Source: Bacteroides caccae (GTDB lineage: Bacteria > Bacteroidota > Bacteroidia > Bacteroidales > Bacteroidaceae). From it: 64,000 nt of DNA. The stretch lies in NCBI RefSeq assembly GCF_002222615.2, contig NZ_CP022412.2:3596001-3660000 (forward strand), read 5' to 3'. How positions within the stretch are numbered: the stretch's first letter is position 1; every line of letters begins with the position of its first letter. Below the pieces are notes generated by a model. It saw only the letters and a list, made by a program, of their open reading frames with translations. It was not told the DNA's origin and searched no databases. A program made the translations under genes and the position numbers. Shown here piece by piece: positions 35,366-43,675 of the stretch.

Positions 35366-37693
35366 ATGAAAGTTCTAGAAGAAATCAAAGTCTCGGTTTA
35401 TGAAAATGTGTATTCAAAAAAGCCCAAAGTCATGTCTTTCCTTGAAGTCATTATTATGTGTATTCATCCTGTTTATGCAACGATTATCAACACCATCCGT
35501 AGATATTATGCAGATGGAGATCATGCTGCCGCACAGAAATTGAAAAATCAACTCCCTTGCTTCACTCCGGCAGGTACATTCAATGGAGCGCATGCTATCA
35601 AACACTTCCTCCTCCCCAGTCATATTGTCGGACTCGATTACGATCACGTAAAAAATCGTCTGGAAGTCATTCAACGTTGCGCGGCAGACCCGCATACGGT
35701 AGCGGCCATAGAAAGTCCGACCGACGGTGTGAAAATCTTCGCCTATGTAGAAGATATCGAAGGCCGCCATCGTGAAGGTCAGCAATTGGTGAGCCGTTAC
35801 TACAATCAGTTGCTGGGTCTGGAGAGTGATCCGGCGTGCAAGGACGAAAGCCGTCTGTGTTATTTCAGTTATTCTCCCAATGGATACGTTGCTAGTCTCT
35901 ATCAGGCATTTACTTTGGAACCATTAATGAGAAAAGAAGAAAACTCCTCTTCCGGAAATGAAAAACTTCCTCCTTTCCCCCTCCAAAACAACCCTACGGA
36001 AAATACTTCTGAAGACGAAATCAACAAGTTCATTTCGTCCTATATTTTCCTTCATCCCTTAACAACCGGGCAACGCCATTCCAACGTGTTCAAACTAGCC
36101 TGTGAAGCCTGCCGCCGCCACTATCCGCAAGAAAGCATATTACGCGGGCTAACAGTCTTTTTCGAGCACACAGATTTTCGTGCCGAAGAACTGATAAGCG
36201 TATTATCATCTGGTTACAAGCAAGTTAACAATCAGACATCCGCAACAGTTCCACCGGCTTATTCCCCCTGTCAAAAAGACATAAGGACAAAAGTCCCCTA
36301 TGGTACTTTAGAAAACTCCGACAGCACCGAAGAAGCCTATTGGCTGGGAGAAGAATTCAGAAAAGAGACGCCTTTATTTCCTCGTGATTTGTACAATAAT
36401 CTTCCCGACCTACTGAATGATTGCATCATCGAAGACGCGAGTGACCGCGAGCAAGACATCTCCCTCCTTTCCGATCTCACAGCACTAAGTGCGGCACTTC
36501 CACAAACTTTTGGAATTTATAATCACAAAAAGTATTCCACTCATTTGTTCTGTGTTATCTTTTCTTCTGCCGGTAGTGGCAAAAGCATTGCTCAAACCGG
36601 ACGCTATCTATTGGAAGAAATACAGGCCGAAATACTGTCTACCAGTGAATCCATGCAAAAAAACTACCATACAGCGCACAACACTTGGCAAGCAGAATGT
36701 CAGCAAAAAAGGAAAAAAGGAGATACATATTCCGAAGAACCTCAAAGACCTCCTTTCAAGATGTTATTCATCCCCGCCACTACCAGTTACACCCGCATGC
36801 AAATTCAGATGCAGGACAACGGTTCGCAGGGAAGCATCATTTTCGATACGGAAGCGCAAACACTCTCCACAGCCAATCATCTGGATTGTGGGAACTTCGA
36901 CGATATGCTCCGCAAAGCTTTTGAGCACGAAAACATTGATTCTTCCTATAAAGCCAACGGTATCAGTCCGGTTTATATCCGTCATCCTAAATTAGCCTTA
37001 CTTCTGACGGGTACTCCCGGACAGATAGACAGTTTGTTAAGCAGTTGCGGGAACGGACTCCCCAGCCGTATTCTGACTTACACTTTCCGTGAAATTCCTC
37101 ACTGGAAAGAAATGGGCGATGATTGCATTTCATTAGAAGACTCTTTCAAGCCGATTGCTCATCGTGTCTACGAACTATATAATTTCTGCCTGGCCCATCC
37201 TGTTCTATTTCATTTCACCCGTCCACAATGGCACCGTCTGAATGAGATTTTCTCACACATGCTGTCCGAGGTAGCCATGGAAGGCAATGATGATCTCCAA
37301 GCCGTAGTGAAGCGCTATGCCTTTCTGGTGATGCGTATCAGCATGATTCAAACCCGTATCCGGCAATTTGAAGCTAATGATCTTTCTCCCGAGATTTATT
37401 GTATAGATGCTGATTTCGAGCGTTCTCTTCAAATTGTCCTGTGTTGTTACGAGCATAGCCGTCTGTTACACTCATCCATGCCGGTCCCTTCGGTCCGTCC
37501 ACTGAAAAATCCGAACGTTATTCGCAATTTCGTCAATGAGTTGCCAGATAGCTTCACTACAGACGAAGCGATCCGGCTCGGCGCAAAACACGATTTCAAT
37601 CTCCGTAAGGTAACACGTCTTCTAAAATCGCTTAACGGAATAAAGATCAGTAAGATATCTCATGGTTCCTATATCAAGTTGAACAAGCAATAG
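35366..37693 (+). CDS. VirE-N/BT4734-type and DUF3987 ATPase protein
   Basis: 775 residues from the ATG at 35366; the 18 codons before it look like leader. The N-terminal part (about 40-200) resembles the BT4734/VirE N-terminal domain, a primase-polymerase-like fold that includes HIVGLDYDHV. The C-terminal DUF3987 part carries a P-loop (SSAGSGKS near 402) and helicase-like stretches such as LALLLTGTPGQ. Proteins of this design occur in mobile and cassette regions of Bacteroidales and are thought to act on DNA. It is followed by HU, smalltalk and amidase genes on the same strand. Confidence 0.85.
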   Translation: MKVLEEIKVSVYENVYSKKPKVMSFLEVIIMCIHPVYATIINTIRRYYADGDHAAAQKLKNQLPCFTPAGTFNGAHAIKHFLLPSHIVGLDYDHVKNRLEVIQRCAADPHTVAAIESPTDGVKIFAYVEDIEGRHREGQQLVSRYYNQLLGLESDPACKDESRLCYFSYSPNGYVASLYQAFTLEPLMRKEENSSSGNEKLPPFPLQNNPTENTSEDEINKFISSYIFLHPLTTGQRHSNVFKLACEACRRHYPQESILRGLTVFFEHTDFRAEELISVLSSGYKQVNNQTSATVPPAYSPCQKDIRTKVPYGTLENSDSTEEAYWLGEEFRKETPLFPRDLYNNLPDLLNDCIIEDASDREQDISLLSDLTALSAALPQTFGIYNHKKYSTHLFCVIFSSAGSGKSIAQTGRYLLEEIQAEILSTSESMQKNYHTAHNTWQAECQQKRKKGDTYSEEPQRPPFKMLFIPATTSYTRMQIQMQDNGSQGSIIFDTEAQTLSTANHLDCGNFDDMLRKAFEHENIDSSYKANGISPVYIRHPKLALLLTGTPGQIDSLLSSCGNGLPSRILTYTFREIPHWKEMGDDCISLEDSFKPIAHRVYELYNFCLAHPVLFHFTRPQWHRLNEIFSHMLSEVAMEGNDDLQAVVKRYAFLVMRISMIQTRIRQFEANDLSPEIYCIDADFERSLQIVLCCYEHSRLLHSSMPVPSVRPLKNPNVIRNFVNELPDSFTTDEAIRLGAKHDFNLRKVTRLLKSLNGIKISKISHGSYIKLNKQ

Positions 37694-37781
37694 TCACAAC
37701 TGTCTTTTTTGTCCTTTTGTCCTTTTGGAAAATCGGAAAAACATTGGAGGATTTGAAAAAAACATCTCAATAATTGAAATC

Positions 37782-37824
37782 AAACATTGGGAAGTTTCGA
37801 TACAAATCTCCCAATGTTTTTTCT
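37782..37824 (+). terminator. Terminator after the DUF3987 gene
   Basis: Perfect 11-bp arms (AAACATTGGGA at 37782-37792, complement at 37809-37819) followed by T residues. It separates the ATPase gene from the HU gene, which has its own promoter. Confidence 0.75.
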
Positions 37825-37879
37825 ATTTATCTATGCGCCTGTATACGTCACTATGCGTCATGCCGATTCCCCGATGTAT

Positions 37880-37887
37880 TACTTTTG
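37880..37887 (+). promoter_or_regulatory. Candidate promoter of the HU-smalltalk-amidase unit
   Basis: TACTTTTG fits TAnnTTTG and lies 55 nt before the HU-like start codon. No clear -33 box. Confidence 0.45.
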
Positions 37888-37941
37888 TCATGTAATCGAT
37901 TACAAAGTTATCAGAAATTAACAATTAAAATTTAAAAAGTT

Positions 37942-38427
37942 ATGGCACAGAATTACACTCTCATGGCTCGCAAGAACCTGTTGAAACCTGATGAAACTCC
38001 GAAGTACTATGCAGTGGCGCGTAGCGGTCGTAAAGTGACTGTCAAGGAAGTCTGCAAACGAATCTCCGAACGTTCTTCTTATTCAAAAGGAGAACTGGAA
38101 GGTTGTATCGGTGAGTTCCTGCTCGAAATAGTCAACGTACTGGATGAAGGAAATATCGCCCAAATGGGTGACCTGGGCAATTTCCGCATGAGCATCAAAA
38201 CGGGCACTCCTACCGATACGGTAAAGGAATTCAAGACATCGTGCATCGATAAGGGCAAAGTACTCTTTTATCCCGGAAGTGATCTCCGCAAATTGTGTAA
38301 GACGCTGGATTATACATTGTATAAGAGCGATTCTTCGGCAGATTCGGACAAAGATCCGCTTCCTGATGACGGTGACGACAATCAAGGAGGTTCCGGCAGT
38401 GGGGTAACTCCGGATCCGTCAGTATAA
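37942..38427 (+). CDS. HU-like DNA-binding protein
   Basis: 161 residues. The first 125 form an HU/IHF-type domain of the Bacteroidales HU-HIG class (KVTVKEVCKRISERSSYSKGELEGCIGEFLLEIVNVLDEGNIAQMGDLGNFRM). A highly acidic, Gly/Ser-rich tail follows (about 130-161). HU proteins bend and compact DNA. This variant is a constant partner of the smalltalk-amidase pair in Bacteroides genomes; its specific role is unknown. The smalltalk gene starts 67 nt downstream. Confidence 0.92.
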   Translation: MAQNYTLMARKNLLKPDETPKYYAVARSGRKVTVKEVCKRISERSSYSKGELEGCIGEFLLEIVNVLDEGNIAQMGDLGNFRMSIKTGTPTDTVKEFKTSCIDKGKVLFYPGSDLRKLCKTLDYTLYKSDSSADSDKDPLPDDGDDNQGGSGSGVTPDPSV

Positions 38428-38494
38428 TCAACCGATTGTTGTTGGGTTATTGAGTTCAAAATGTATAAGTATTTATTCTTTAATTTAAATTCGT

Positions 38495-38593
38495 ATGAAA
38501 AAGCAACTTTGGAAAAACATTCTCCAGTTTATTGTAACTATTGCAACGTCGGTCATTTCGGCCTTGGGTGTAACGTCCTGTATGGGACAGTAA
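38495..38593 (+). CDS. Smalltalk protein (32-residue lipopeptide precursor)
   Basis: A 33-codon gene from ATG at 38495 to TAA at 38593. The peptide has two lysines (MKKQ), a hydrophobic core of about 20 residues and a C-terminal VTSC-MGQ that fits a lipobox, so lipoprotein processing would leave only Cys-Met-Gly-Gln on lipid. Peptides of this shape in this position are annotated in Bacteroidales as smalltalk protein. It lies between the HU gene (67 nt) and the amidase gene (16 nt). Small lipopeptides beside a cell-wall hydrolase recall lysis or release proteins, but no function is known. Confidence 0.85.
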   Translation: MKKQLWKNILQFIVTIATSVISALGVTSCMGQ

Positions 38594-38908
38594 TCTTCTG
38601 ATCATCTATATGGAAAAACCAGAAGATAATTATCTCCCCCGTGAGATTAAGTTATTGGTGATTCATTGCAGCGCAACGCGCTGCAATGTTCCTTTCACCG
38701 TAGAACAACTTCGGCAATGTCACCTGCAACGCGGATTCAAGGATATCGGCTATCACTTTTATATCACCCGGGACGGAGAGCTTCATCACTGCCGTCCGAT
38801 ATCAGAGCCGGGTGCACACGTGAGAGGCTTCAACCGGCACAGCATAGGCATTTGCTATGAAGGCGGACTGGACGAAAATGGGTGTCCGGCAGATACAAGA
38901 ACCCAAGC

Positions 38909-38916
38909 GCAGCGCT
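38909..38916. repeat. 8-bp target site duplication, left copy
   Basis: GCAGCGCT occurs here directly before the IS left end and again at 41493-41500 directly after the right end. Eight bp is the duplication length known for IS66-family elements. Confidence 0.95.
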
Positions 38917-38944
38917 GTAAGCATCCGATAAAGTACACATTGTA
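38917..38944 (+). repeat. IS66 left terminal inverted repeat
   Basis: 28 bp starting GTAAGCATCC, identical to the reverse complement of the right end. Confidence 0.95.
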
Positions 38945-39023
38945 TTTTCATAAAATAGAAAACTCGATATCAACTTTAGTCAAAAGCTAATATCGAGTTT
39001 TTTTTATTCTTCAACATAAATAT

Positions 39024-40637
39024 TTAAACTCCAATTGGATTCGTGTTGGATTTCTCTAACTTCCAAACATCCGGAAGAAGTTCACGAACATTTTTCCCGG
39101 AGTCCTTTTCCAGATAGTATGGAAGTTTGGCTATGACATCATTCAGCCATTCCCTTGGGTTAATTTCCTGTGCTTTACAGGTAGCTAATAGTGAGCATAT
39201 GATTGCTGTATTTTCAGCAGCCTCGTGGTTACCACAAAAGAGGAAGTTCTTTCTGGACAAAGTAAGTGGTCTAATCGCATTTTCCGCCAGATTATTATCG
39301 ATTTTCAGATTTCCATCTTTCAGGTAATTCTTCATTCTTGGCCAAAGAGGATAAGTATAGGTAATAGCTTGTCCCATGCGACTTCTTGGTGGTACTTTGC
39401 CATAAGTCTGTTCCACCCATTTTTCAAAGGAGTCAAGTATGGGAGTTGCCAAACGCTGGCGGAGTGCACATCGTCCCTGCGCATCGAGTTTCCGGGCATC
39501 TGCTATCTGCTCAATATGATATAGTTCCTGTATTTGTTTAAGAGCATATTCAGCAAGTGATCTATTTTCATCCAGTGCCAGCTCCATATGTCTTCTGATA
39601 TGGGCCAGACAGGCAATAAGGCACACGTCCTTAGTGCCATCAAACGCATTGTAGGCACTGTATCCGTCACTTTGAAGATATCCTTTGAAGTCCTTTAATA
39701 AATTTCTGATTGTCTGTCCGGATCGGGAACCGTCATCATAATGGAAGATGACCTGTTTTTCCATAACTGCCCTGACCATCCATAAATACTCCTTATCGGT
39801 TTTTCCCTTTCCTTTGTTGATGACCCGTACTGTGGTTTCGTCGACCTGAACATATCCGCTGCCCGTTACGAGCTTTACTAATTCCGAATAAAGAGGACTT
39901 AATAACTCACATACCGGCTTAAACCACCCGCTTAAAGTACTTTCCGGCAGTCGTACACCCAAATGTCTGTATTCCTTTACCTGACGGTAAAAGGGAACAT
40001 GATATTCATATTTCTGCAGAAGTATTTCGGCTAGCAAGGAAGGTCCTGCCAGACATTTGTATATAGGGGAAGGTGGAAGCGGTGCTATTATGACACCGCT
40101 TTCACCCTCTTTGGGAAGACTTAAATTATTTTTGAGTCCGTATTTGGGACGTACTGTCTCTTTGACATATAGCTTTCCCGGTTCAAATTCAAGCGTACGT
40201 GTGCGCTCTTCACCTATACGACGATATCGATTCAGATCCACATTATCAGGTTCGACAATGACTTCCACAACGGGCAGCCCCTCTAACAGTTCCCGATTAC
40301 GGCGGGATTCTTTTTTCTTTCCGTCCGGTTTACATGTCCTAGTGCCTACGCCAGTCTCCACAAGATCCGTTTCCTCTTGCCTGGGATTAGCCAAGGTATC
40401 AAACAAGGCAAGCTGGTTGGGATCCAAGGATGCCAGCTTTTCACTCTTTCTGCCGAAAAGCTGTCTGTTTAACCAGGCTACTTGCGACAGGAGTTCCTGT
40501 ACTTTTTGCTGCAGTTCTCCCGTCTGTTCCATAAGTTTCTGATTTGATTCTACAAGGGTACGATTTGTCTCCAGAAGCCCTTTTATTTGCTCCTGTTGAT
40601 TCTTGATTATTAGTTCCATCGTATCTGTATGAATCAT
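39024..40637 (-). CDS. IS66 family transposase
   Basis: 537 residues. The N-terminus has a coiled-coil stretch (about 8-60) and the LNRQLFGRKSEKL motif of IS66 TnpC. The catalytic triad is visible as Asp266 (YVQVDETT), Asp324 (YLQSDGYSAY) and Glu452 (DNNLAENAIRP). It cuts and joins the element ends. ATG at 40637; a second ATG at 40619 is possible. It is separated from tnpB by 75 nt. Confidence 0.96.
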   Translation of the reverse strand: MIHTDTMELIIKNQQEQIKGLLETNRTLVESNQKLMEQTGELQQKVQELLSQVAWLNRQLFGRKSEKLASLDPNQLALFDTLANPRQEETDLVETGVGTRTCKPDGKKKESRRNRELLEGLPVVEVIVEPDNVDLNRYRRIGEERTRTLEFEPGKLYVKETVRPKYGLKNNLSLPKEGESGVIIAPLPPSPIYKCLAGPSLLAEILLQKYEYHVPFYRQVKEYRHLGVRLPESTLSGWFKPVCELLSPLYSELVKLVTGSGYVQVDETTVRVINKGKGKTDKEYLWMVRAVMEKQVIFHYDDGSRSGQTIRNLLKDFKGYLQSDGYSAYNAFDGTKDVCLIACLAHIRRHMELALDENRSLAEYALKQIQELYHIEQIADARKLDAQGRCALRQRLATPILDSFEKWVEQTYGKVPPRSRMGQAITYTYPLWPRMKNYLKDGNLKIDNNLAENAIRPLTLSRKNFLFCGNHEAAENTAIICSLLATCKAQEINPREWLNDVIAKLPYYLEKDSGKNVRELLPDVWKLEKSNTNPIGV

Positions 40638-40712
40638 TCTTTTTAGTATCTTATTATAATGTAAAGATACTGAAAATCGTACAGCTATACAAGTTTAGGA
40701 AGCTCTTTTTAA

Positions 40713-41081
40713 TCAATAAAATCCTTCTTTTCGACCGGCTTTAAGACGTTTGAGTCTATCACTCGGATTATCGGTTATGCCTTCCACCATCAGTACTAAA
40801 TCACGCCATTCCATGGGATAGGAACGGCTTTCACTATCATAGGAAGGAAGTCTGAAGGTACCTTCCTCAAGGCGTTTTATGTATAAAACCATACCTCCGT
40901 CTTCGGCATGCAGAAGTTTCATGGTTGTTCTGCTTCGGTTGACAAAGATAAACACATCGCCAAGTCGAACGTCATATCCCATTTTATCATGAACAAGCCC
41001 ACAAAGGGAATTTATTCCTTTGCGCATATCTGTCTTCCCGGGACACAGGAAGTAGCGCATCGTATCATTCAGGCAGAACAT
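40713..41081 (-). CDS. tnpB: IS66 Orf2 (TnpB) accessory protein
   Basis: 122 residues with the Orf2 signature: GKTDMRKGINSLCGLV, LGDVFIFVNRSRTTMKLLHAEDGGMVLYIKRLEEG. IS66 elements need this protein for transposition, but its biochemical role is not settled. Overlaps the upstream ORF by 17 nt, suggesting translational coupling. Confidence 0.94.
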   Translation of the reverse strand: MFCLNDTMRYFLCPGKTDMRKGINSLCGLVHDKMGYDVRLGDVFIFVNRSRTTMKLLHAEDGGMVLYIKRLEEGTFRLPSYDSESRSYPMEWRDLVLMVEGITDNPSDRLKRLKAGRKEGFY

Positions 41082-41421
41082 GGCTACATAATTTACTGAT
41101 CAGGCCATAAATAATCTCCGGATTACTTAGGATGTTGAGGTGGATCTTTATGCCGGATGGAAGTTCTATGGTTACATGCCTGTCACCACATGATGAAGTG
41201 GGAATGGCAGGAGTATGATTAATATTAAGAGGGATAAACGAATCACCTGTAGGTTCGGTGTGTTTGGTATATGGGTGACTCAATCCATATTTCTTCTTCC
41301 AATAATGAAAACAGGAAGCAGGATACGATTCATTATCACAGAAATCCTTTATGGTTAGTCCGCTGGACTGTTGGCGCTGATATAGCGCTAAAAACTCTTC
41401 TTTACTCATTGATCGTTTCAT
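41065..41421 (-). CDS. tnpA: IS66 Orf1 (TnpA-type) accessory protein
   Basis: 118 residues, with an N-terminal helix-turn-helix-like region (about 1-45) containing SGLTIKDFCDNESYPASCFHYWKKKYGL, the signature of IS66 Orf1. The remainder is poorly conserved. It is the first gene of the element, and its start lies about 70 bp inside the right end. Confidence 0.88.
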   Translation of the reverse strand: MKRSMSKEEFLALYQRQQSSGLTIKDFCDNESYPASCFHYWKKKYGLSHPYTKHTEPTGDSFIPLNINHTPAIPTSSCGDRHVTIELPSGIKIHLNILSNPEIIYGLISKLCSHVLPE

Positions 41422-41464
41422 AACTACGTTTTTGAACGCAAAGTAATAGAAGAGTTTTTAGGTC

Positions 41465-41492
41465 TACAATGTGTACTTTATCGGATGCTTAC
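41465..41492 (-). repeat. IS66 right terminal inverted repeat
   Basis: 28 bp ending ATGCTTAC, the exact complement of the left end, followed by the second GCAGCGCT target copy (41493-41500). Confidence 0.95.
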
Positions 41493-41635
41493 GCAGCGCT
41501 TTGCATTGCTTGCCCTGTTAACGATACTCAGACATCAGTATCCGGAAGCGCAAATCCTGGGGCATTATCAACTCAGTGCTTCGATTCATAAAGCTTGTCC
41601 ATGTTTTGACTGTCGTAAGGAGTATATGGATATAT

Positions 41636-41688
41636 AAAAAGAACTACGGGAGCTGTCGAACGTGCAGTCCCCCGTAGTTCTTTTTATG
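41636..41688. terminator. Bidirectional terminator after the amidase gene
   Basis: A long stem, AAAGAACTACGGG pairing with CCCGTAGTTCTTT, closes a 20-nt loop and is flanked by A and T runs. It ends the HU-smalltalk-amidase transcript on + and the DUF4248 transcript on -. Confidence 0.82.
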
Positions 41689-41698
41689 TTTATATCAT

Positions 41699-41932
41699 TT
41701 ATAAATCTCCCGGCTTTCCCAAGTAATAGGTAATAAGCCGTACTTCTCTCACAGAAAAAGCTTTCGTTTTCGGATGAAAGTCCGTAGCCAGTATCTCATC
41801 CATCAATGGCTTGCATTTCCGCATCCAACGCCGAAGTTTATTGACCGAAGCACGGATAGTCAAATCAGGAAAATACATCTGGGCTAACTCTTGTTTATTA
41901 TAACATTTCACTACAAATTCTAAATGTTCCAT
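41699..41932 (-). CDS. DUF4248 protein
   Basis: 77 residues, soluble. The start EFVVKCYNKQELAQMYFPDL and the basic KLRRWMRKCKPL region identify DUF4248, a small helical, probably DNA-binding family restricted to Bacteroidales. It is found repeatedly next to smalltalk/amidase/HU genes and DUF3987 proteins and near capsule loci, as here. Function unknown. It converges on the amidase gene across a shared terminator. Confidence 0.88.
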   Translation of the reverse strand: MEHLEFVVKCYNKQELAQMYFPDLTIRASVNKLRRWMRKCKPLMDEILATDFHPKTKAFSVREVRLITYYLGKPGDL

Positions 41933-42021
41933 CGTTTCTTTATTACTGTTTTATATGCTATAAAGTTATAAAAAATTAAACAAATAAACAAAGAAAGAAG
42001 ATACTATTATCCGATATAATG

Positions 42022-42191
42022 AGAATAAAAAGAAAATATCAACTATCTTCACAGACCGTTGATATCGTGGGAAATTAACACCAGATACACCTCCGGTGCC
42101 AGGGCGTAAATTAGAAAGGTACCGTCGTACTCTTTCTAATTCACAAATGTAGGAGAATCATGCGTTCAGCATGAAACTAGGGACCTACATT
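42022..42191 (-). other. Cluster of strong hairpins between DUF4248 and the capsule operon
   Basis: The 327-nt gap 41933-42259 holds no gene but three stems: 42146-42191 (8-bp perfect outer arms with an inner CATGC/GCATG), 42109-42141 (14 bp with one bulge and a 4-nt loop) and 42036-42065 (8-bp perfect, followed on the minus strand by TTTTCTTTTTATT). On the minus strand the last looks like a terminator. The set may be the 3' end of the capsule transcript or a separate structured RNA. A TACATTTG -7 box (42144-42151, -) lies within the first stem. The 90 nt from 41933 show nothing else. Confidence 0.5.
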
Positions 42192-42259
42192 CTCTTCATC
42201 TCACATACAAACACTCTATTAGTGCTGATTACATCTCAACATTTTATTTTATACCACTC

Positions 42260-42886
42260 TTAAAACTTCTTTCCAAAGCAAATGTTTATAAAAGTCTTCA
42301 CTAATATTTTAAAGTCAAACCACCACGAGCGATGTTGCAGATAAAACAAGTCATACCGCAAACGGCGTAACATCTTGTCCATCGTATCCGTATAACCATT
42401 ATACAAAGTTGCATATGAAGTCACTCCCGGACGAATCTGATACAAGAACTGATAACGGGGATCATGCTTAATAATCTGATCAATATAGAATTTACGTTCC
42501 GGACGGGGACCGATAAAAGCCATATCTCCACAGAAGACATTCCACAACTGTGGCAACTCGTCCAAATGGTGTTCGCGTAGAAATCTTCCTATCTTAGTCA
42601 ATCGAACATCTCTTCCCCCCGCATAAAGTTGAGGGCCCATAGACTCTGCATCCAATCGCATACTGCGAAACTTATAGATATAAAACGGCCGTCCGAAACG
42701 CCCGATACGCTCTTGCTTAAATATAGCTGCCCCACCATCTTCCCGTTTCACAGCTATATAGCAAATCAAAAATAACGGAGAAAAAACGATCATTAAAACT
42801 GCTGCAACGATACAATCCCCTATTCGCTTTACATTGCGCTCAAAAGCATTCATTCCGTCCGGAATGAAGTCCTCACTATACCCCAT
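42260..42886 (-). CDS. Undecaprenyl-phosphate sugar-1-phosphate transferase
   Basis: 208 residues, the minimal catalytic form (PglC/WcaJ C-terminal type). One membrane hairpin near 20-45 is followed by FKQERIGRFGRPFYIYKFRSM, the DE-containing HHLDELPQLWNV, and IGPRPERKFY. It loads the first sugar phosphate onto undecaprenyl phosphate, starting the capsule repeat unit at the inner membrane. As is common in Bacteroides capsule loci, the initiating enzyme is the last gene of the operon. Confidence 0.94.
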   Translation of the reverse strand: MGYSEDFIPDGMNAFERNVKRIGDCIVAAVLMIVFSPLFLICYIAVKREDGGAAIFKQERIGRFGRPFYIYKFRSMRLDAESMGPQLYAGGRDVRLTKIGRFLREHHLDELPQLWNVFCGDMAFIGPRPERKFYIDQIIKHDPRYQFLYQIRPGVTSYATLYNGYTDTMDKMLRRLRYDLFYLQHRSWWFDFKILVKTFINICFGKKF

Positions 42887-42921
42887 AATAATTTAATTAG
42901 AAAATTTAAATACAATACCGT

Positions 42922-43674
42922 TTATTTGATATATTTAAAAATGCCGCGAAATGCGTAATTAATGAAATAGAAAGCACTTCTAAAGTATCCAAGTTTCTCA
43001 ATATTCATATAAATATTCCAAACCCATGGAAGTACTTTTATTTTATTAGAAGACAAAGAAGATTTTCGAATTCTATATTCAGCCAAACAGCTTTGCGTAT
43101 TCACTGCTAAATAACCTTTTTTTAATATGGAAAGCCATAATATATAGTCTTCATGACCTTCAGATACAAAAAAATGTTTTCCTGTTTTTAAAGTATCATA
43201 TACTCCTGTAGAACAACCTATAACATTTCCGCAAAGTAATTGATGATAGGTACAACTTTTAGGAGCTAATATTACTCGTCCATATCTGTTTCCTGATTCA
43301 TCAATCTTCTCATAATTTGAATAAACTACAGCTATATTAGATGTATTAAAAAAAGGAAGTTGTCTTTCTAGTTTTTCAGGTTTCCATAAATCATCGCTAT
43401 CAATAAAAGCTATAAAACGTCCTTCAGCTTCCTCAATAGCTTTATTCCGAGGAATAGTAGCAGAACCAGAGTTCTTCTCCAAACACAAAAGTCGAATCCT
43501 TGAATCTAGTTTACAATATTGTTCTACTACTTCTTTCGTATTATCGTGTGAACAATCGTCCACAATAATCATTTCCCAATAAGGATAAGTCTGATTTAAA
43601 ACAGATTCAATTGTTTTAGAAATAAATCTAGCTGAATTATAACAAGGAGTAATAATAGAAACTTTGTCTTTCAT
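42922..43674 (-). CDS. Family 2 glycosyltransferase
   Basis: 250 residues with the GT-A opening VSIITPCYNSARFISKTIESVLNQTYPYWEMIIVDDCS and the metal-binding DSDD motif (AFIDSDDLW near 93). It transfers a sugar from a nucleotide donor to the growing lipid-linked unit on the cytosolic face. The linkage is not predictable. It starts 1 nt after the fucosyltransferase stop. Confidence 0.92.
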   Translation of the reverse strand: MKDKVSIITPCYNSARFISKTIESVLNQTYPYWEMIIVDDCSHDNTKEVVEQYCKLDSRIRLLCLEKNSGSATIPRNKAIEEAEGRFIAFIDSDDLWKPEKLERQLPFFNTSNIAVVYSNYEKIDESGNRYGRVILAPKSCTYHQLLCGNVIGCSTGVYDTLKTGKHFFVSEGHEDYILWLSILKKGYLAVNTQSCLAEYRIRKSSLSSNKIKVLPWVWNIYMNIEKLGYFRSAFYFINYAFRGIFKYIK

Positions 43675-43675
43675 A

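Larger units (their letters stand above)
38917..41492 (-). mobile_element. Complete IS66-family insertion sequence (2576 bp)
   Basis: Both ends are defined exactly: perfect 28-bp terminal inverted repeats beginning GTAAGCATCC (38917-38944 and 41465-41492) inside an 8-bp direct repeat. Three intact ORFs on the minus strand follow the IS66 plan: a small tnpA-type gene, tnpB overlapping it by 17 nt, and the large DDE transposase. The perfect ends, undecayed ORFs and exact target repeat point to a recent, probably active element. It is inserted antisense to the amidase gene. Confidence 0.97.
38610..41637 (+). pseudogene. N-acetylmuramoyl-L-alanine amidase split by IS66 insertion
   Basis: The gene is broken into 38610-38916 and 41501-41637. 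Removing the element and one copy of its 8-bp target repeat restores an uninterrupted frame of 147 residues: an Amidase_2 domain with VIHCSAT, GYHFYITRDG, HSIGICYEGG and, in the 3' piece, GHYQLS...KACPCFD. The first zinc ligands are on the 5' piece and the later ones (GHY and the CPC cysteine) on the 3' piece, so the split gene cannot give an active enzyme. The 5' piece now reads 24 codons into the IS before a stop at 38990. It would cut the amide bond between MurNAc and the stem peptide. Confidence 0.93.

Noticed and set aside
38610..38990. The 126-codon ORF as a complete short amidase
   Set aside because: Its last 24 codons come from the IS66 end, and the true 3' end of the gene is found beyond the element at 41501-41637.
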